DNA of 64,000 nucleotides from Lotus japonicus (GCF_012489685.1 NC_080041.1:32477780-32541779); one strand, 5' to 3'. Shown: positions 31,940-43,600, numbered from the stretch's first letter. The notes: generated by a model from the letters alone, not told the origin. Translations and numbers: made by a program.

Positions 31940-34900
31940 GTGCAGTGCCTTTGGCGGTTAATTTGACTGAAGCTTTACACACGTGTCTGGAGGCGAACGT
32001 TATCCGTTTTCCGCGGCAGCCAAAGCCGTCAACAGGTTATGTGGATAAGAAGAAGTGGTGTGAATATCATAGGATCTCGGGACATAATACTGATGATTGT
32101 TTTACTCTGAAGAAGGAGATCGATAAATTGGTAAAGGCTGGGTGTATGAAACAGCTTGAAGGGCGAAGCAATTCAGATGAAGCAGGAACTTCAACAAGGC
32201 GAACCGAAGACGGAAAAGAGATTGAGAGTGATGGACAAAACAGACAATCAGAAGGGAAAGCGAAGGGGCGGATTCATTCTATTTTTGGTGGATTCCGCGG
32301 TGGAGGAATGACTAATTCAGCTCGTAAGAGGTACGTCCATTCCATTAATGCTGTTTATTATAACGATTGGGGAAGTTGGGCAACCAATCAACCCGATATA
32401 ACTTTTACTGTGCGAGATTTTGAGGGTGTTCAACCTCATGAAGACGATCCAATTGTTGTAATGCTGAGAATTGCTGATTACGAAATTGAGAGGGTACTTC
32501 TGGATCAAGGATGCTCGGCGGATTTGATTTATGGTGATGCTTTTGAAAAGTTGGGGCTAAATGAATCTGACTTGTTGCCTTATGATGGCTCTTTGGTGGG
32601 TTTTTCTAAAGAAAAAGTATTTGTTCGAGGGTATGTGGAGCTGAAGACTGTCTTTGGAGAAGGGAAAAATGCGGAGACATTTGCTATTAAGTTTCTGGTA
32701 GTAAAATGTACTTCGCCGTATAATGTACTCATTGGGAGGCCATCATTAAACAGATTGGGGGCGATCATTTCTACACGACACTTAACAGCTAAGTATCCGT
32801 TGAGCAAAGGAGGAGTTGGAGTTTTAAAGGCTGACCAAATGGTTGCCAGAAAGTGTTATTCAGAAAGTTTCAAGCAGTATGGGCATATGGGAAAGAAGGC
32901 AGTGAAAGAGGGGCATCGAGTATATGAGGTGAATGTAGATCAGACAGACATTAGTTTGGATCCTCGTGATGGATTCATTGAGCACAAGATGACATCAGAG
33001 GAGGAAACTAAGGCGATCCAGATTGGTGAGCGAAATTTGAAAGTTGGTGTCAATTTAACTACAAGTCAAGAGAACAGGTTGGTAAAGTTGTTATCTGAGA
33101 ATATGGATTTATTTGCATGGAGTGCAAAGGATCTACCAGGAATCGATCCGGAATTTATCTGTCACAAATTGGCTTTAAATCCCGGGGCGAAACCTATTGT
33201 TCAATTCAAAAGAAAGATGGGCGAGGAAAAGGAAGAGGCAGTGAAGGTGGAAACCAACAAGTTACTAGAAGCTGGTTTCATTAGGGAGGTTAAGTATCCG
33301 ACATGGTTGGCGAATGTAGTAATGGTGAAGAAGGCTAATGGAAAGTGGCGAATGTGCACAGATTATACAGATTTGAACAAGCATTGTCCTAAGGATTCTT
33401 ATCCTTTACCGAATATTGATAAGCTTGTGGATAGGGCGTCTGGATTCAGAATGCTTAGCCTCATGGATGCATATTCAGGGTATCATCAGATAAGAATGTA
33501 TCAGCCAGACGAAGAGAAGACAGCTTTTATGACAAATCAGGCGAACTATTGTTATCAGACTATGCCGTTTGGGCTGAAGAATGCGGGAGCAACATACCAA
33601 AGGTTGATGGATAAGGTGTTTGACAAGAAGGTGGGGCGGAACATGGAGATTTATGTAGATGACATGGTGGTCAAGTCAGAGGAAATGATGGCACACTGTT
33701 CTGATCTCGAAGAGGCGTTTGGCGAGCTAAGAAAGCATAACATGAGACTTAACCCAGAAAAATGTTCGTTTGGAATTCAAAGTGGAAAGTTTTTGGGCTT
33801 CATGATCACAAAGAGAGGAATTGAGGCGAATCCTGATAAGTGTAAGGCGATACTTGATATGCAGAGTCCAACCTCAGTTAAAGATGTGCAAAAATTAACA
33901 GGAAAGATAGCAGCTTTGTCCAGGTTTCTTCCGTGTTCTGGGGAAAAATCAGCACCATTCTTTCAATGTTTAAGGAAGAACAAAACTTTTCAGTGCACTG
34001 AAGAATGTGAAAGGGCGTTCAAAAGTTTGAAGGATCATTTGTTCAGCCCACCAATTTTAGCCAAACCAATTCCAGGTATTTCATTGTCAATGTTTATTTC
34101 CATATCTGATAATGTAGTTAGTTCAGTTTTGTTGCAAGAGAATAAAGATGATATGAGGATCATATATTTTGTGAGTCATGCTCTTCAAGGAGCCGAGGTT
34201 AGATACCAGAAAATTGAAAAGGCTGCATTAGCTTTAATTATATCCGCCAGGAAATTAAGACCTTATTTTCAAGGCTTTCCAATTGTGGTAAAAACTGACT
34301 TGCCACTTCACCAAGTTTTACAAAAGCCTGATCTGGCTGGAAGAATGGTTTCCTGGGCTGTTGAGTTGTCAGAATTTGAAATCACTTTTGACAGGAAAGG
34401 TCTGGTTAAAGCACAGGTATTGGTAGATTTTGTCAATGAAATGTCTTCCAGTGAGAAAACTATGGAAATTGGAGAATAGAGTTTGTCTGTGGATGGTTCA
34501 TCCAATGTCAAGGGAAGTGGAGCCGGAATAATCCTAGAAGGACCAGGAGGTGTGACAGTCGAGCAGTCAGTCAAGTTTGACTTCAAAGCAAGTAATAATC
34601 AGGCAGAGTACCAAGCTATAATTGCAGGTTTGAAGTTGGCGATCGAGATGGGGGTCAAGAGCATAATGATTAAAACAGATTCTCAAATAGTTTCCAGGCA
34701 AATTCAGGGTGAATATCAGGCGAGGGACGCACAGCTGGCTAAGTATTTACTGAAAGCTCAAGGATTGATAAAGCAGATAGGCACAGTGCAGGTCAATTAT
34801 GTTCCGAGGGAAGAAAATACAAGGGCGGATATTCTGTCAAAGTTAGCAAGCACCAAGAAGCCGGGGAACAATAAGTCAGTCATCCAGGAGGTTTTAAACA

Positions 34901-36179
34901 GCCCAAGTATCGAAGAGGACGAGACAATGATGGTGTTGACTGTAGTAGATTTAGATTGGATTGGGCGCATCAAAAAGTGTTTGGAAGCAGAAGGCTCTGA
35001 TGTGCTGACATTTTCTAAAGATCAAGTTCGCGAGGCAAGTCGTTACACATTGCTGGGCGATCAATTGTACAGAAGAGGGATTGGAGTACCTTTATTGAGA
35101 TGTGTCTCTAAAGATGAGGCAGAAAGAATCATGTTTGAAGTTCATGAAGGTGTGTGTGCAAGTCATGTGGGAGGCAGATCTTTGGCGGCGAAAGTGCTCA
35201 ACGCAGGGTTCTATTGGCCAACTTTAAGAGGGGACTATATGGAATATGTGAAGAAGTGTGAAAAATGCCAAATTTATGCAGATTTACATAGGGCGCCACC
35301 TGAAACTCTTAGTTCAATGAGTTCATCGTGGCCATTTGCAATGTGGGGAGTGGATATTCTGGGACCGTTTACTCCAGCAGGTTCTCAGATTAGATTTATT
35401 TTGGTTGCGGTAGACTACTTCACTAAGTGGATTGAGGCGGAATCAATGGCGAAGATAACAGCAGAAAAAGTCAGAAAGTTTTATTGGAGAAAATTGGTTT
35501 GCAGGTTTGGCGTGCCCGCAACTATCGTCTCAGACAATGGAACACAGTTTACTAGCAGGAGCGTGAAGAATTTTTGTGCAGAAATGGGAATTGAAATGCG
35601 CTTCGCCTCAGTCGAGCACCCTCAGACAAATGGTCAAGTAGAGTCAGCGAATAAAGTCATTCTCAATGGAATTAGGAAGCGGCTAGGCGAAGCTAAAGGA
35701 TTGTGGGCTGAAGAGTTGATCACGGTAATTTGGGCGTACAATACTATTCCTCAATCAACTACTGGCGAATCACCTTTCAAGTTGACTTACGGGGTAGATG
35801 CTATGATCCCAGCAGAATTGCAAGATGTAACTTTCAGGGTGGCGACTTATAATGAAGACCAGAACGACATGAATAGATTAGTTGATCTCAATTTGGCAGA
35901 GGAAACGCAAGCAGAAGTTCGCCTGAGGCAAGCAATGGTAAAACAGAGGTCGGAAAGGCGATACAATTCCAGAGTGGTTCCGAGGAAAATGAAAGTGGGT
36001 GATTTGGTGCTGCGTAGTAAGGCAAAGGGACCTGATGATTCGAAGTTATCACCTAATTGGGAAGACCTTACAGGATTCTGCGAGAGCTTGGTCAAGGGGC
36101 GTATCATTTGGAGGAACTATCTGGGCGAAGGGTCCCAAGGGCTTGGAACGCACAGCATCTCCGTTACTATTACAGTTGA
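31940..36179 (+). pseudogene. Element B pol: protease, RT, RNase H, archaeal-type RNase H, integrase
   Basis: One frame runs from before 31940 to TAG 34477-34479 and resumes in the same frame to about 36064. Parts in order: zinc-like KKWCEYHRISGHNTDDCF; protease LLDQGCSADLIYGDAF (about 32497); RT with WRMCTDYTDLNKHCPKDSYP and YVDDMVVKS (about 33652); RNase H to about 34440; a second RNase H beginning SVDGSSN (about 34486); integrase with a zinc finger (about 35145-35275), the Asp, Asp and Glu of WGVDILGPF, VSDNGTQF and GQVESANK. The TAG sits where the family has Trp, so it looks like a single G-to-A change. A one-base loss near 36064 shifts the last 38 codons; the undisturbed frame would stop at 36177-36179. 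It cannot make a full polyprotein. Confidence 0.92.
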
Positions 36180-37335
36180 AGTGCAGGGTGATCGTCCAGT
36201 TTGCTTTGTGTTGTACAGTTTGGTTCAGTCTATGTGTGTCTGAGTCTATGTTTCGTTGTTTCAGTTTGTGTGTGTTGAAGACTACGTTTGTTCTTTGTAT
36301 CGTTTAAGACTATGTTTGTTGTGTAGGACTAAATTTGATGCACTCTTTTCTCTACCCCAGGCGGGAGAGTTTTTAACGAGGCATCAACTATTAATGAATA
36401 ACAGGTATGCACTCTTTTCTCTACCCCAGGCGGGAGAGTTTTTAACGAGGCATAACCTTTTTAAAGTGATCAAGGGCGTATCATTTTATTTATTTCCTTT
36501 ACCCATAGCGGAAACTTATCAGCTAAGGTCTATCAATTGGGCGACGTCAGACAATTGAGAAAACAGTAAGTCTCTTAGAACAAGAGCATCCGACCACGAA
36601 TTCATAAGCACAGCCTTAAATTGGGTTTAAGCTTGTCCAAACTAAGCACAAGTCTCCACGCGAGCATACTAATGAAATCAAGTATCGTGACTTTGATTTC
36701 CATGAATAACTAGGTCAAAAATGAAAAATTTGACTAAGTTATGTACACAAAGGCCTTATGATTCCAAAGTAGTTGATTAAGTTTAAACTTTACAACATTT
36801 AAGAGATTCACTCAAGGGTATTTTACTATGTACGGTAAAATGTGAGGGTAACGTGCTCAACTAAATGATGAAGGCGGATCGATTTTGGTGAAAGGTTAGT
36901 AAATGACATTTATGTTAAGTTATATTTTGAAGCTATTATGCTTATATTTTGAAGTTATATGATAACTTGGATAACTAAGTAAATTTATGCTTATATTTTC
37001 AAGTTATATGATAACTTGGATGACTAAGTAAAGTTATGCTCAGTCATAGAATTAGTTATTGTGATAGTTGTTTGGGTGAATAAGGGATAGTGTTATTACA
37101 GAAGTTATGAAAATTTTAGGTTTTAGGCAAAGTAATTATGATATGTGTGGGTTTTTAGGCGAAACAATTAGAATGTGAGGCACTCATGTAAATACTGAAA
37201 AGAAATTCATAACGATAAAGGAAAGTTTGTTACATAAAGCAAGGAACATAAAGTAATTTAAAGCAAAAGAGGCTCGTAGCCTTTTACATTGAAAGTTGAA
37301 AGAAAAGGGGTTAACAAACTAAAAGCCTAGATCAT
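36180..37335. other. Non-coding spacer of element B, after pol
   Basis: It holds the duplicated post-pol motif and a two-unit 49-bp tandem repeat (ATGCTTATATTTTSAAGTTA starting at 36938 and 36987). No gene was seen on either strand. Confidence 0.6.
36338..36453 (+). repeat. Tandem pair of the conserved post-pol motif
   Basis: ATGCACTCTTTTCTCTACCC, then AGGCGGGAGAGTTTTTAACG, occurs at 36338 and again 69 bases later at 36407. A single copy is in element A (25641-25690). Similar GTTTTTAACGAGGCA words are known near the 3' part of several plant retrotransposon groups. Confidence 0.75.
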
Positions 37336-38948
37336 TCAGATAGTTTCGCCACCTCCTTCCTTGTTGTTGGCATTTCCTTCTTCATTTTCTTTGTTTCCTT
37401 CTTCCTCTTTTTCTTCTTCTTCTTCTTCTTCATCAACTCTTTCCTCATCCGCGTTATCCGGGCTGATCAATTTTCCGTCAACAATGCGAGCATAAGGGTC
37501 TGTTCCCGCCAAGTTGATCGCCAGGCCAGGATTAAGGAAAGTAACTTGAGTAATTGCTTTAGAAAAGCCAGCTTCAAACTGATCTAGAACAGAAATTTTC
37601 AAATCAGTGATTTCGGTTTTCATCTGGGAATTTTCTTCAAGCACTTGATTGTGCACAGTAGTCAATTGAGCGCAGTCAGCCTTAATTTTTTCATTTTCTT
37701 CATTCAATGCTTGGATCGAAGCATTGTTTTCGTCAGAAGTTTTCTTCATTTTCTCCAACTCTAAAGCCAAATCCGCGGCTTTCTTTTCATTAGCTTTGTT
37801 CGACTTGTCCAGCAACTTGAGTGTAGCCTTCATCTTTCCAATTTCTTTTTCCTTCTCTTAAACAAGCTTGGCTGAAGCGAGACCATCGAATCCGGCGGAT
37901 TCAAGGTCGATCATCTTGGAGATAGCAACAATCTCCAAGCCCTTTGTCATCATGGCTTGACAAGCTTCCTTCAAACCTAGTTTCCTCATCTTATCACGGT
38001 CCGCCTCGAACACCAGATTTGTTTCCACCAACGAGTTGAAGTCAATTTTGGAATCCCAAATTGAGGTCACATCGTCCGAGGATAACTCCTCAAATTCTTT
38101 CAACAAGTTTTTCCAGCAAAGGGGTGGTGTACTCGACGAACAACCTTTGTTCGCCACAGCGGATTCGCCTTTGCTCATGAACTTTTGTAGCGAGGTTTGG
38201 TTCGAAGCTTTGCTTTGGACAGAGGCAGGATCTTCATTCTTCTTTTTCTTTTTTGCGGGGCGGCCGGATTCAGTACCGGAGTGGCTGGTGGCATGTTCGA
38301 CCGCAGATTTCCCGGAGTTTCTTTTCTCACGGGCCGCCTGTTGTTCACGGCGGAATCGAAGGATGTCTTCCTCAGATAGGCGAGCCATTGTGCCTACAAA
38401 TAAGTGAAAAGAATTAGAACTTAAGAAAGGTTTCTTGTACAATTTAAGAAAGGGGCGAAAAAGTTAAGATGCCTTACCAATGTAATTACCAACTGTGTTC
38501 TTAGAGAGAGCAACCATAAAATCTTTAAGGTTCAAACCTAGGTCAGATAGAAGTTGGCAATCTACTAGTTCCTCTGGGGTAAGAGCATCATCGGGAATTT
38601 TGATGACGCTCTCGTATTGGTTCGTCCAATAGAAGGGAAATTTTGGGCTTCCATCGGCAAAATAAAAAATGTCTTTGCAGGCATCAGACTCGCGAAGTTT
38701 AAAAAATTTACCTTTGAAATGTTTGTAATGGCTTTTGTACAAGGTAAATAATCCTAAACCCCTAGCGGTGGCAAGTGAGACATATTCGCCTCTTACATTT
38801 CGTCCACATGTTTCAAAAAAGTAAAAAAAATTTGTTGCTGGTGGGTATAATGTGTAAGGTTTGACACAGAACTTCAAAAGCTTTTAAGTACGCCCAGGCG
38901 TTGCCATGGAGCTGAGTGGGGGCAACGTTTAAAAGGGTTAATACAGAG

Positions 38949-39548
38949 TGTTGACTCGGGGACATAAGGGTATTTTTGTGAGTCTTTTATTTTATTTTTA
39001 ATTTATTTTATGAGTTTTAATTAGTTTCTGTTGTCTAGATTTGTTGTCTATCAATTTTTTTTTGTTATTTCATCTTTATTGAACGGGTGCTTCTAATTAG
39101 TGTGTTCAGTGTATGCGAGGTACAGTTGATCCAGAGGCATTGCTTTTTGATCCAGAAATCAACCGCACCTTTCATTACCGGTTAGCACAACAAAGAAGAG
39201 CCCTTGCATCTGCAATGGCAGCTGAAACGAATGCTGAATTGGAAGCGCGACTTCGAGCGGAGTTCGCGAGGACTCAAGAGGAACAGGTGCAGGAAGCCGT
39301 GCACCGAATCCTGCAAGAAAGAGAGCTAGAGGAGGCCAACCGCCCCCTCAGGGATCTGAATGAACCTGTCATGAGTTATGATTACCCAGGAAGTATAGCC
39401 CCTCATAATGCCGAGGCTCAGAACTTTGAACTCAGACCTGCACTCATCAACCTGATCAGTCAACATCAATATGGAGGATCTGCCACTGAAGATGCCCATG
39501 CTCACCTAGAGCGGTTCATCAGAAACTGCAGTACTACACGTCTTCCCA
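38949..39548 (+). repeat. Left arm of the palindromic Athila-like element
   Basis: Contains the first part of the LTR, then directly the leader (CTGTTGTCTAGAT) and the first 145 codons of gag in plus orientation (ATG 39113). It lacks most of the LTR and the primer site that separate these in the right arm. Similarity to the right arm (41270-41703 and beyond) is very high; a few residue changes such as T/I at position 4 and A/V near residue 109 are visible. Confidence 0.9.
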
Positions 39549-41703
39549 AAATCAATGGTATATTAGAGTCCTCATCCATATCAATTATCACGAAGTCCAC
39601 CGGGAATTCGAACTCTCCTACTCTTACTAGCACATCTTCAACAACTCCCCATGGAGCCACTATGGAGCGATCCGCTAATTGAAGCATCATCATTGTCGGC
39701 TTCAGTTCTCCAACATTAAGTCGCTCAAACATTGATAGGGGCATTAAGTTGACGCTTGACCCTAAATCACATAAGGCTTTCACTTGCTTTGAAGCCCCAA
39801 AATTAACAGGTAGGGTGAAACTACCTGGATCCTTTCGTTTGGGTGGAAGCTTCCTTTGTAGAATAGCGCTACACTCCTCAGTAAGCTCAACGATCTCATT
39901 CTCTTCACTCAACCTCCTTTTCTTTGAGAGTATCTCCTTCATGAATTTAGCATATTGAGGCATTTTTTCCAAAACTTCAGAGAATGGGAGCTCTACACGC
40001 AACTTTTTAAACATAGATACAAACTTGGAGAATTGCTTCTCCAACCTTCTCTTTGCTATGTTAGTGGGGAAAGGGGGAAAAGGGACTTTGGTAAACTTTT
40101 TTTCTAATTCTACTTTTCTCTTTTCCTCTTCTTTTTCTTTCCGTTTTTTCTTATTTTCTCCTAAAGGTTCAATATCTCCTACAAACTCATCATTGACATT
40201 ATTGTTTTCTACAATTTTCTGTTTAGGCTCACTCAAGGTAGCACCACTCCTAAGAGTTATGGCAGAGCAATTTTCTTTAGGATTAATGACAGTATCTGAA
40301 GACAACATACCTGAGGGTCTTTCTGACATTTGCTTGGCCATCTGTCCCACCTGAGTCTCCAAATTTTTTATAGCAGCTTCATGATTTTTGAAACTAGTAT
40401 CTGCTTTGTTAATGAAATTCTCCATCAATTCTTCTAAGCTCTTCTTCCCATTGCCACTGCCTTGATCCTGATTCTGTTGAGGTCCTGAATTCTGAGACTG
40501 GAATCTTTGATTTGAATATTGCCTCTGATTATTTCCTCCTTGATTGAAGTTGTTCTGTTCCCTCCAGGAAAAGTTAGGATGATTCCTCCACCCCGGATTG
40601 TAGGTGTTGGAATAAGGATTATTTTGGGAATTTCCCAAAGCCTTGACTTCCTCGTCAAAATCTGCACCGCAATCTTCACTGGCATGACGACCACCGCATG
40701 TTCCACAATGGATATTATCCACATTAGATATCTTGGCTGCCTGGAACTGTCGTTGCATAGCTGTCATTTGTTGAGATAATTGCTTGTTTGAAGCAACCAT
40801 CCTATCATACGCTTCTATTTCCAGTACACCCCTTCTGTTTTGGCGGTCATTGGTAGAGTTCACTGCACTTTCAGCCATTTTATTGATTAAGTTCCAACCT
40901 GCTTGAGCTGAAAGAGCTTCGAATTCGCCACTAGCTGCTGCTTCCAAGTTTGATCTGGCAGAATCAGCCAAGCCGTCATAAAATCTCTCTACCTGTGCTC
41001 CCAAAGTGAGGTTGTGCTGAGGGCACTTCCTTAACAGTTTCTTGAACCGCTCTAGAGCTTCATGGAGATTCTCAGTATCTTCCTGTTTAAAAATCAGGAT
41101 GTCGTTCTTCAGCTTCCTCAGCAAGGTACGAGGGAAAAACTTTTTAGTGAATTTCTTAGCTAAATCTTCCCAAGTTGTTATGCTGCCTTGAGGTTGGGAG
41201 TTGAGCCACTCCTCAGCTGTGTCCCTTAGTGAAAAAGGAAAGAGTTGCAAACGAACAAGCTCGGGGTTGGGAAGACGTGTAGTACTGCAGTTTCTGATGA
41301 ACCGCTCTAGGTGAGCATGGGCATCTTCAGTGGCAGATCCTCCATATTGATGTTGACTGATCAGGTTGATGAGTACAGGTCTGAGTTCAAAGTTCTGAGC
41401 CTCGGCATTATGAGGGGCTATACTTCCTGGGTAATCATAACTCATGACAGGTTCATTCAGATCCCTGAGGGGGCGGTTGGCCTCCTCTAGCTCTCTTTCT
41501 TGCAGGATTCGGTGCACGGCTTCCTGCACCTGTTCCTCTTGAGTCCTCGCGAACTCCGCTCGAAGTCGCGCTTCCAATTCAGCATTCGTTTCAGCTGCCA
41601 TTGCAGATGCAAGGGCTCTTCTTTGTTGTGCTAACCGGTAATGAAAGGTGCGGTTGATTTCTGGATCAAAAAGCAATGCCTCTGGATCAACTATACCTCG
41701 CAT
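39502..41703 (-). CDS. Athila-type gag with start of protease (open frame, 733 codons)
   Basis: ATG at 41703. It has the Athila gag block NLISQHQYGGSATEDAHAHL, a zinc-knuckle-like CGTCGGRHASEDC (about residues 333-345), a low-complexity Asn/Gln segment, Lys/Glu-rich region, and the protease core ALCDLGSSVNLMPLSMF with IPLILGR. The last 12-15 codons, after LILGR, are antisense gag sequence of the left arm and not protease. Frame otherwise intact, which argues for a young insertion. It cannot complete a cycle without RT or integrase. Confidence 0.85.
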   Translation of the reverse strand: MRGIVDPEALLFDPEINRTFHYRLAQQRRALASAMAAETNAELEARLRAEFARTQEEQVQEAVHRILQERELEEANRPLRDLNEPVMSYDYPGSIAPHNAEAQNFELRPVLINLISQHQYGGSATEDAHAHLERFIRNCSTTRLPNPELVRLQLFPFSLRDTAEEWLNSQPQGSITTWEDLAKKFTKKFFPRTLLRKLKNDILIFKQEDTENLHEALERFKKLLRKCPQHNLTLGAQVERFYDGLADSARSNLEAAASGEFEALSAQAGWNLINKMAESAVNSTNDRQNRRGVLEIEAYDRMVASNKQLSQQMTAMQRQFQAAKISNVDNIHCGTCGGRHASEDCGADFDEEVKALGNSQNNPYSNTYNPGWRNHPNFSWREQNNFNQGGNNQRQYSNQRFQSQNSGPQQNQDQGSGNGKKSLEELMENFINKADTSFKNHEAAIKNLETQVGQMAKQMSERPSGMLSSDTVINPKENCSAITLRSGATLSEPKQKIVENNNVNDEFVGDIEPLGENKKKRKEKEEEKRKVELEKKFTKVPFPPFPTNIAKRRLEKQFSKFVSMFKKLRVELPFSEVLEKMPQYAKFMKEILSKKRRLSEENEIVELTEECSAILQRKLPPKRKDPGSFTLPVNFGASKQVKALCDLGSSVNLMPLSMFERLNVGELKPTMMMLQLADRSIVAPWGVVEDVLVRVGEFEFPVDFVIIDMDEDSNIPLILGRRVVLQFLMNRSR

Positions 41704-41817
41704 ACACTGAACACACTAATTAGAAGCACCCGTTCAATAAAGATGAAATAACAAAACAAAATTGATAGACAAAAAATCTAGACAACAGAGATTAATTAAA
41801 ACTAGTATTGGAAAGAC

Positions 41818-41837
41818 AATCCCCGGCAACGGCGCCA
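41818..41837 (-). other. Primer-binding site of the Athila-like element
   Basis: The minus strand reads TGGCGCCGTTGCCGGGGATT, the familiar Athila-group sequence just after the LTR end (GCTATCA at 41844). Confidence 0.85.
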
Positions 41838-41843
41838 AAAACT

Positions 41844-43284
41844 TGATAGCTCCTTTGCAAGTGTACAAAGTTGCCCGTAGTAATAAATATCGATCCCTCG
41901 AGGATTGTGATTCAATACTAATTCTCTTAACTTCTAATATTTAGATTATGAAAATAAAAACCAATTTTAAGGATTTTAAAGATTGTAGCAATCACTCATA
42001 AAAAGTAAAAGCGAAAATCAAATAGTTTATGAAATCAGATGAGAAAGATAGTACTTGGGTCCTGTTTCACCTATTCGGCTTATGCCTTTATTCTAACAAT
42101 GTTCATATGAATTTAATAAACTCCTCTACAGCGATTTAGCCTATGTTCTAGGATGTTGATAACTCACACGCCCTAGACTTTCAATTCAATTACTAAGTCT
42201 GTTTTACGAGCACCTAGACCAGGGAATTGAAGATTAAGTTCTATTTAAACTAGTCAACGCAATTAGGTTCTACTCTTGAATCAAGCAGTAGGGAACGCCT
42301 AATCTAATTGTTTCCTTGTTTCTCTAATTCCTAATCAACTTCCGTTCTCATAAGAATCAGTAAATCACTCGCATGCATTCAAGTATAATCAAAAGATAAA
42401 TTGAAACAACTACGTAGATTAATAAACAAAATTCATATGAAGCAAAGGTTCGAATCAAAACATAATCCTAAAAAGGATCCACATCCCAAGTACTAAAAGA
42501 AGTTTAGCCTAGCATGACCATAATCAAGAATTCAAGAGAAAGAAAATAGCACCTAAAATCTCCAGGAGAAACCTTGAAAAAGCTCTCAAAACCCTAAAAA
42601 GTCTGTGCTCAATTCCAATCACCAAAAGCTACCCAAATAATACTTCTACCAAAATATATATATTAAGTTTTTCCGTATTCCTTTAAACTGCCCCCGCCTA
42701 CTTTACCTTCTGTTTCTTTTCTTTTCCACGTGATGGCCCCGCAAAAGACAAAACAAAACCTATCTAACGCCACGTGTCGCTTTTGAATTGGTCCAAGCTT
42801 TAAAGTGAGTAATCCAGCGCTTCGCGGGTGCATGGTCTTATGGTGGACCTCTTTCCAGATCATGCCGGATGTCAGAGAACAAAGCAGCAGCCGTTGATCT
42901 CCTGCGGGTACATGGCACCTCCTGTGAACCATCAGCTCCAGTTTCAGCTCCTTTTCCTGATTTTCTCTTTTCTTTTTATGCCGAAAATCCTAAACAAAAT
43001 AAAATAAAAATAAAAACATAAATCAAAATAAAATACTAAAAAGATAATAATTCAAAATAAACAACTTAAATCCTAACTAAATTTATAATTTAAAAAGTAC
43101 TAATTAATAATAAGATAAAAACTACAAAAATCTACCAAATCATAATAAAAACTCCTAAAATCCTAAAATAATTAAAAATACGAAAATTAAATAAAAATAC
43201 TATAAAAACTAATTAAAACTCATAAAATAAATTAAAAATAAAATAAAAGACTCACAAAAATACCCTTATGTCCCCGAGTCAACA
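41844..43284 (-). repeat. Single full LTR of the Athila-like element (1441 bp)
   Basis: On the minus strand it runs TGTTGACTCGG to GAGCTATCA. The 3' half on the plus strand is very A-rich (42990-43250). It is the only complete LTR of the insertion. A related, more decayed copy is at 47060-47640. Confidence 0.85.
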
Positions 43285-43600
43285 CAGAGCAGGTAAAGTC
43301 AGAGAATGGCAGGTCGTATTTTAGATCGGAGAATAAACTTTCGAATAAATAGGTGAAGTTTCGCCCTTGACCATCTGTTTTCCCAAAACAACATGGTTCA
43401 TCAGGGGCGCAGGGAATTATGTCCAGGTGGGCATCTAGGCCATCTTTCCTAAAATTATATTTGGTGACTAAATCAATGACAGCTTTTGGGGTACAAATTT
43501 TAGAAAATTGTTTTTTGATTTTACTGGAAACCCATAGAGAATCAGCGGAAGATGGAGTGGTGGAGGCAGAAGCTTCTTTACGAGTACGTTTGGTAGCCAT

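Larger units (their letters stand above)
38949..43284 (-). mobile_element. Athila-lineage retroelement with inverted U3 ends (palindromic insertion)
   Basis: Both ends read TGTTGACTCGGGGACATAAG inward, and CAGAG is duplicated at 38944-38948 and 43285-43289. Read from the right on the minus strand: LTR (43284 to 41844), primer site TGGCGCCGTTGCCGGGGATT, leader, gag (from 41703), start of protease. At about 39548 it turns back into an antisense copy of gag (39548 to 39113), leader, and the first 65 or so bases of the LTR, without the rest of the LTR. Pol is absent. The normal left end would be the U5 end of an LTR (TGATAGCTCC). Confidence 0.9.
37336..43600 (-). pseudogene. Antisense gene of element B, split by the Athila-like insertion
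   Basis: Begins at ATG 43600 (MATKRTRKEASASTTPSSAD) and runs to 43285, where the insertion starts. It resumes at 38943 with NVAPTQLHGNAWAYLKAFEV, matching NVAPSQLHLNAWVF of element A. A frame change in an A/T run near 38825 follows, then RGEYVSLATARGLGLFTLYK and FPFYWTNQYE to 38478. A possible 84-base intron (38394-38477, GTAAGG...TTTGTAG) joins in phase to MARLSEEDILRF. TAA 37858-37860 interrupts the coiled coil, and the tail is Glu-rich (37336-37450). TATA is at 44008-44017 on this strand. Breaks: insertion, frameshift, stop. Function unknown. Confidence 0.8.

Noticed and set aside
32317..32807. Short minus-strand frames within element B pol
   Set aside because: They are shadows of the pol frame on the other strand.
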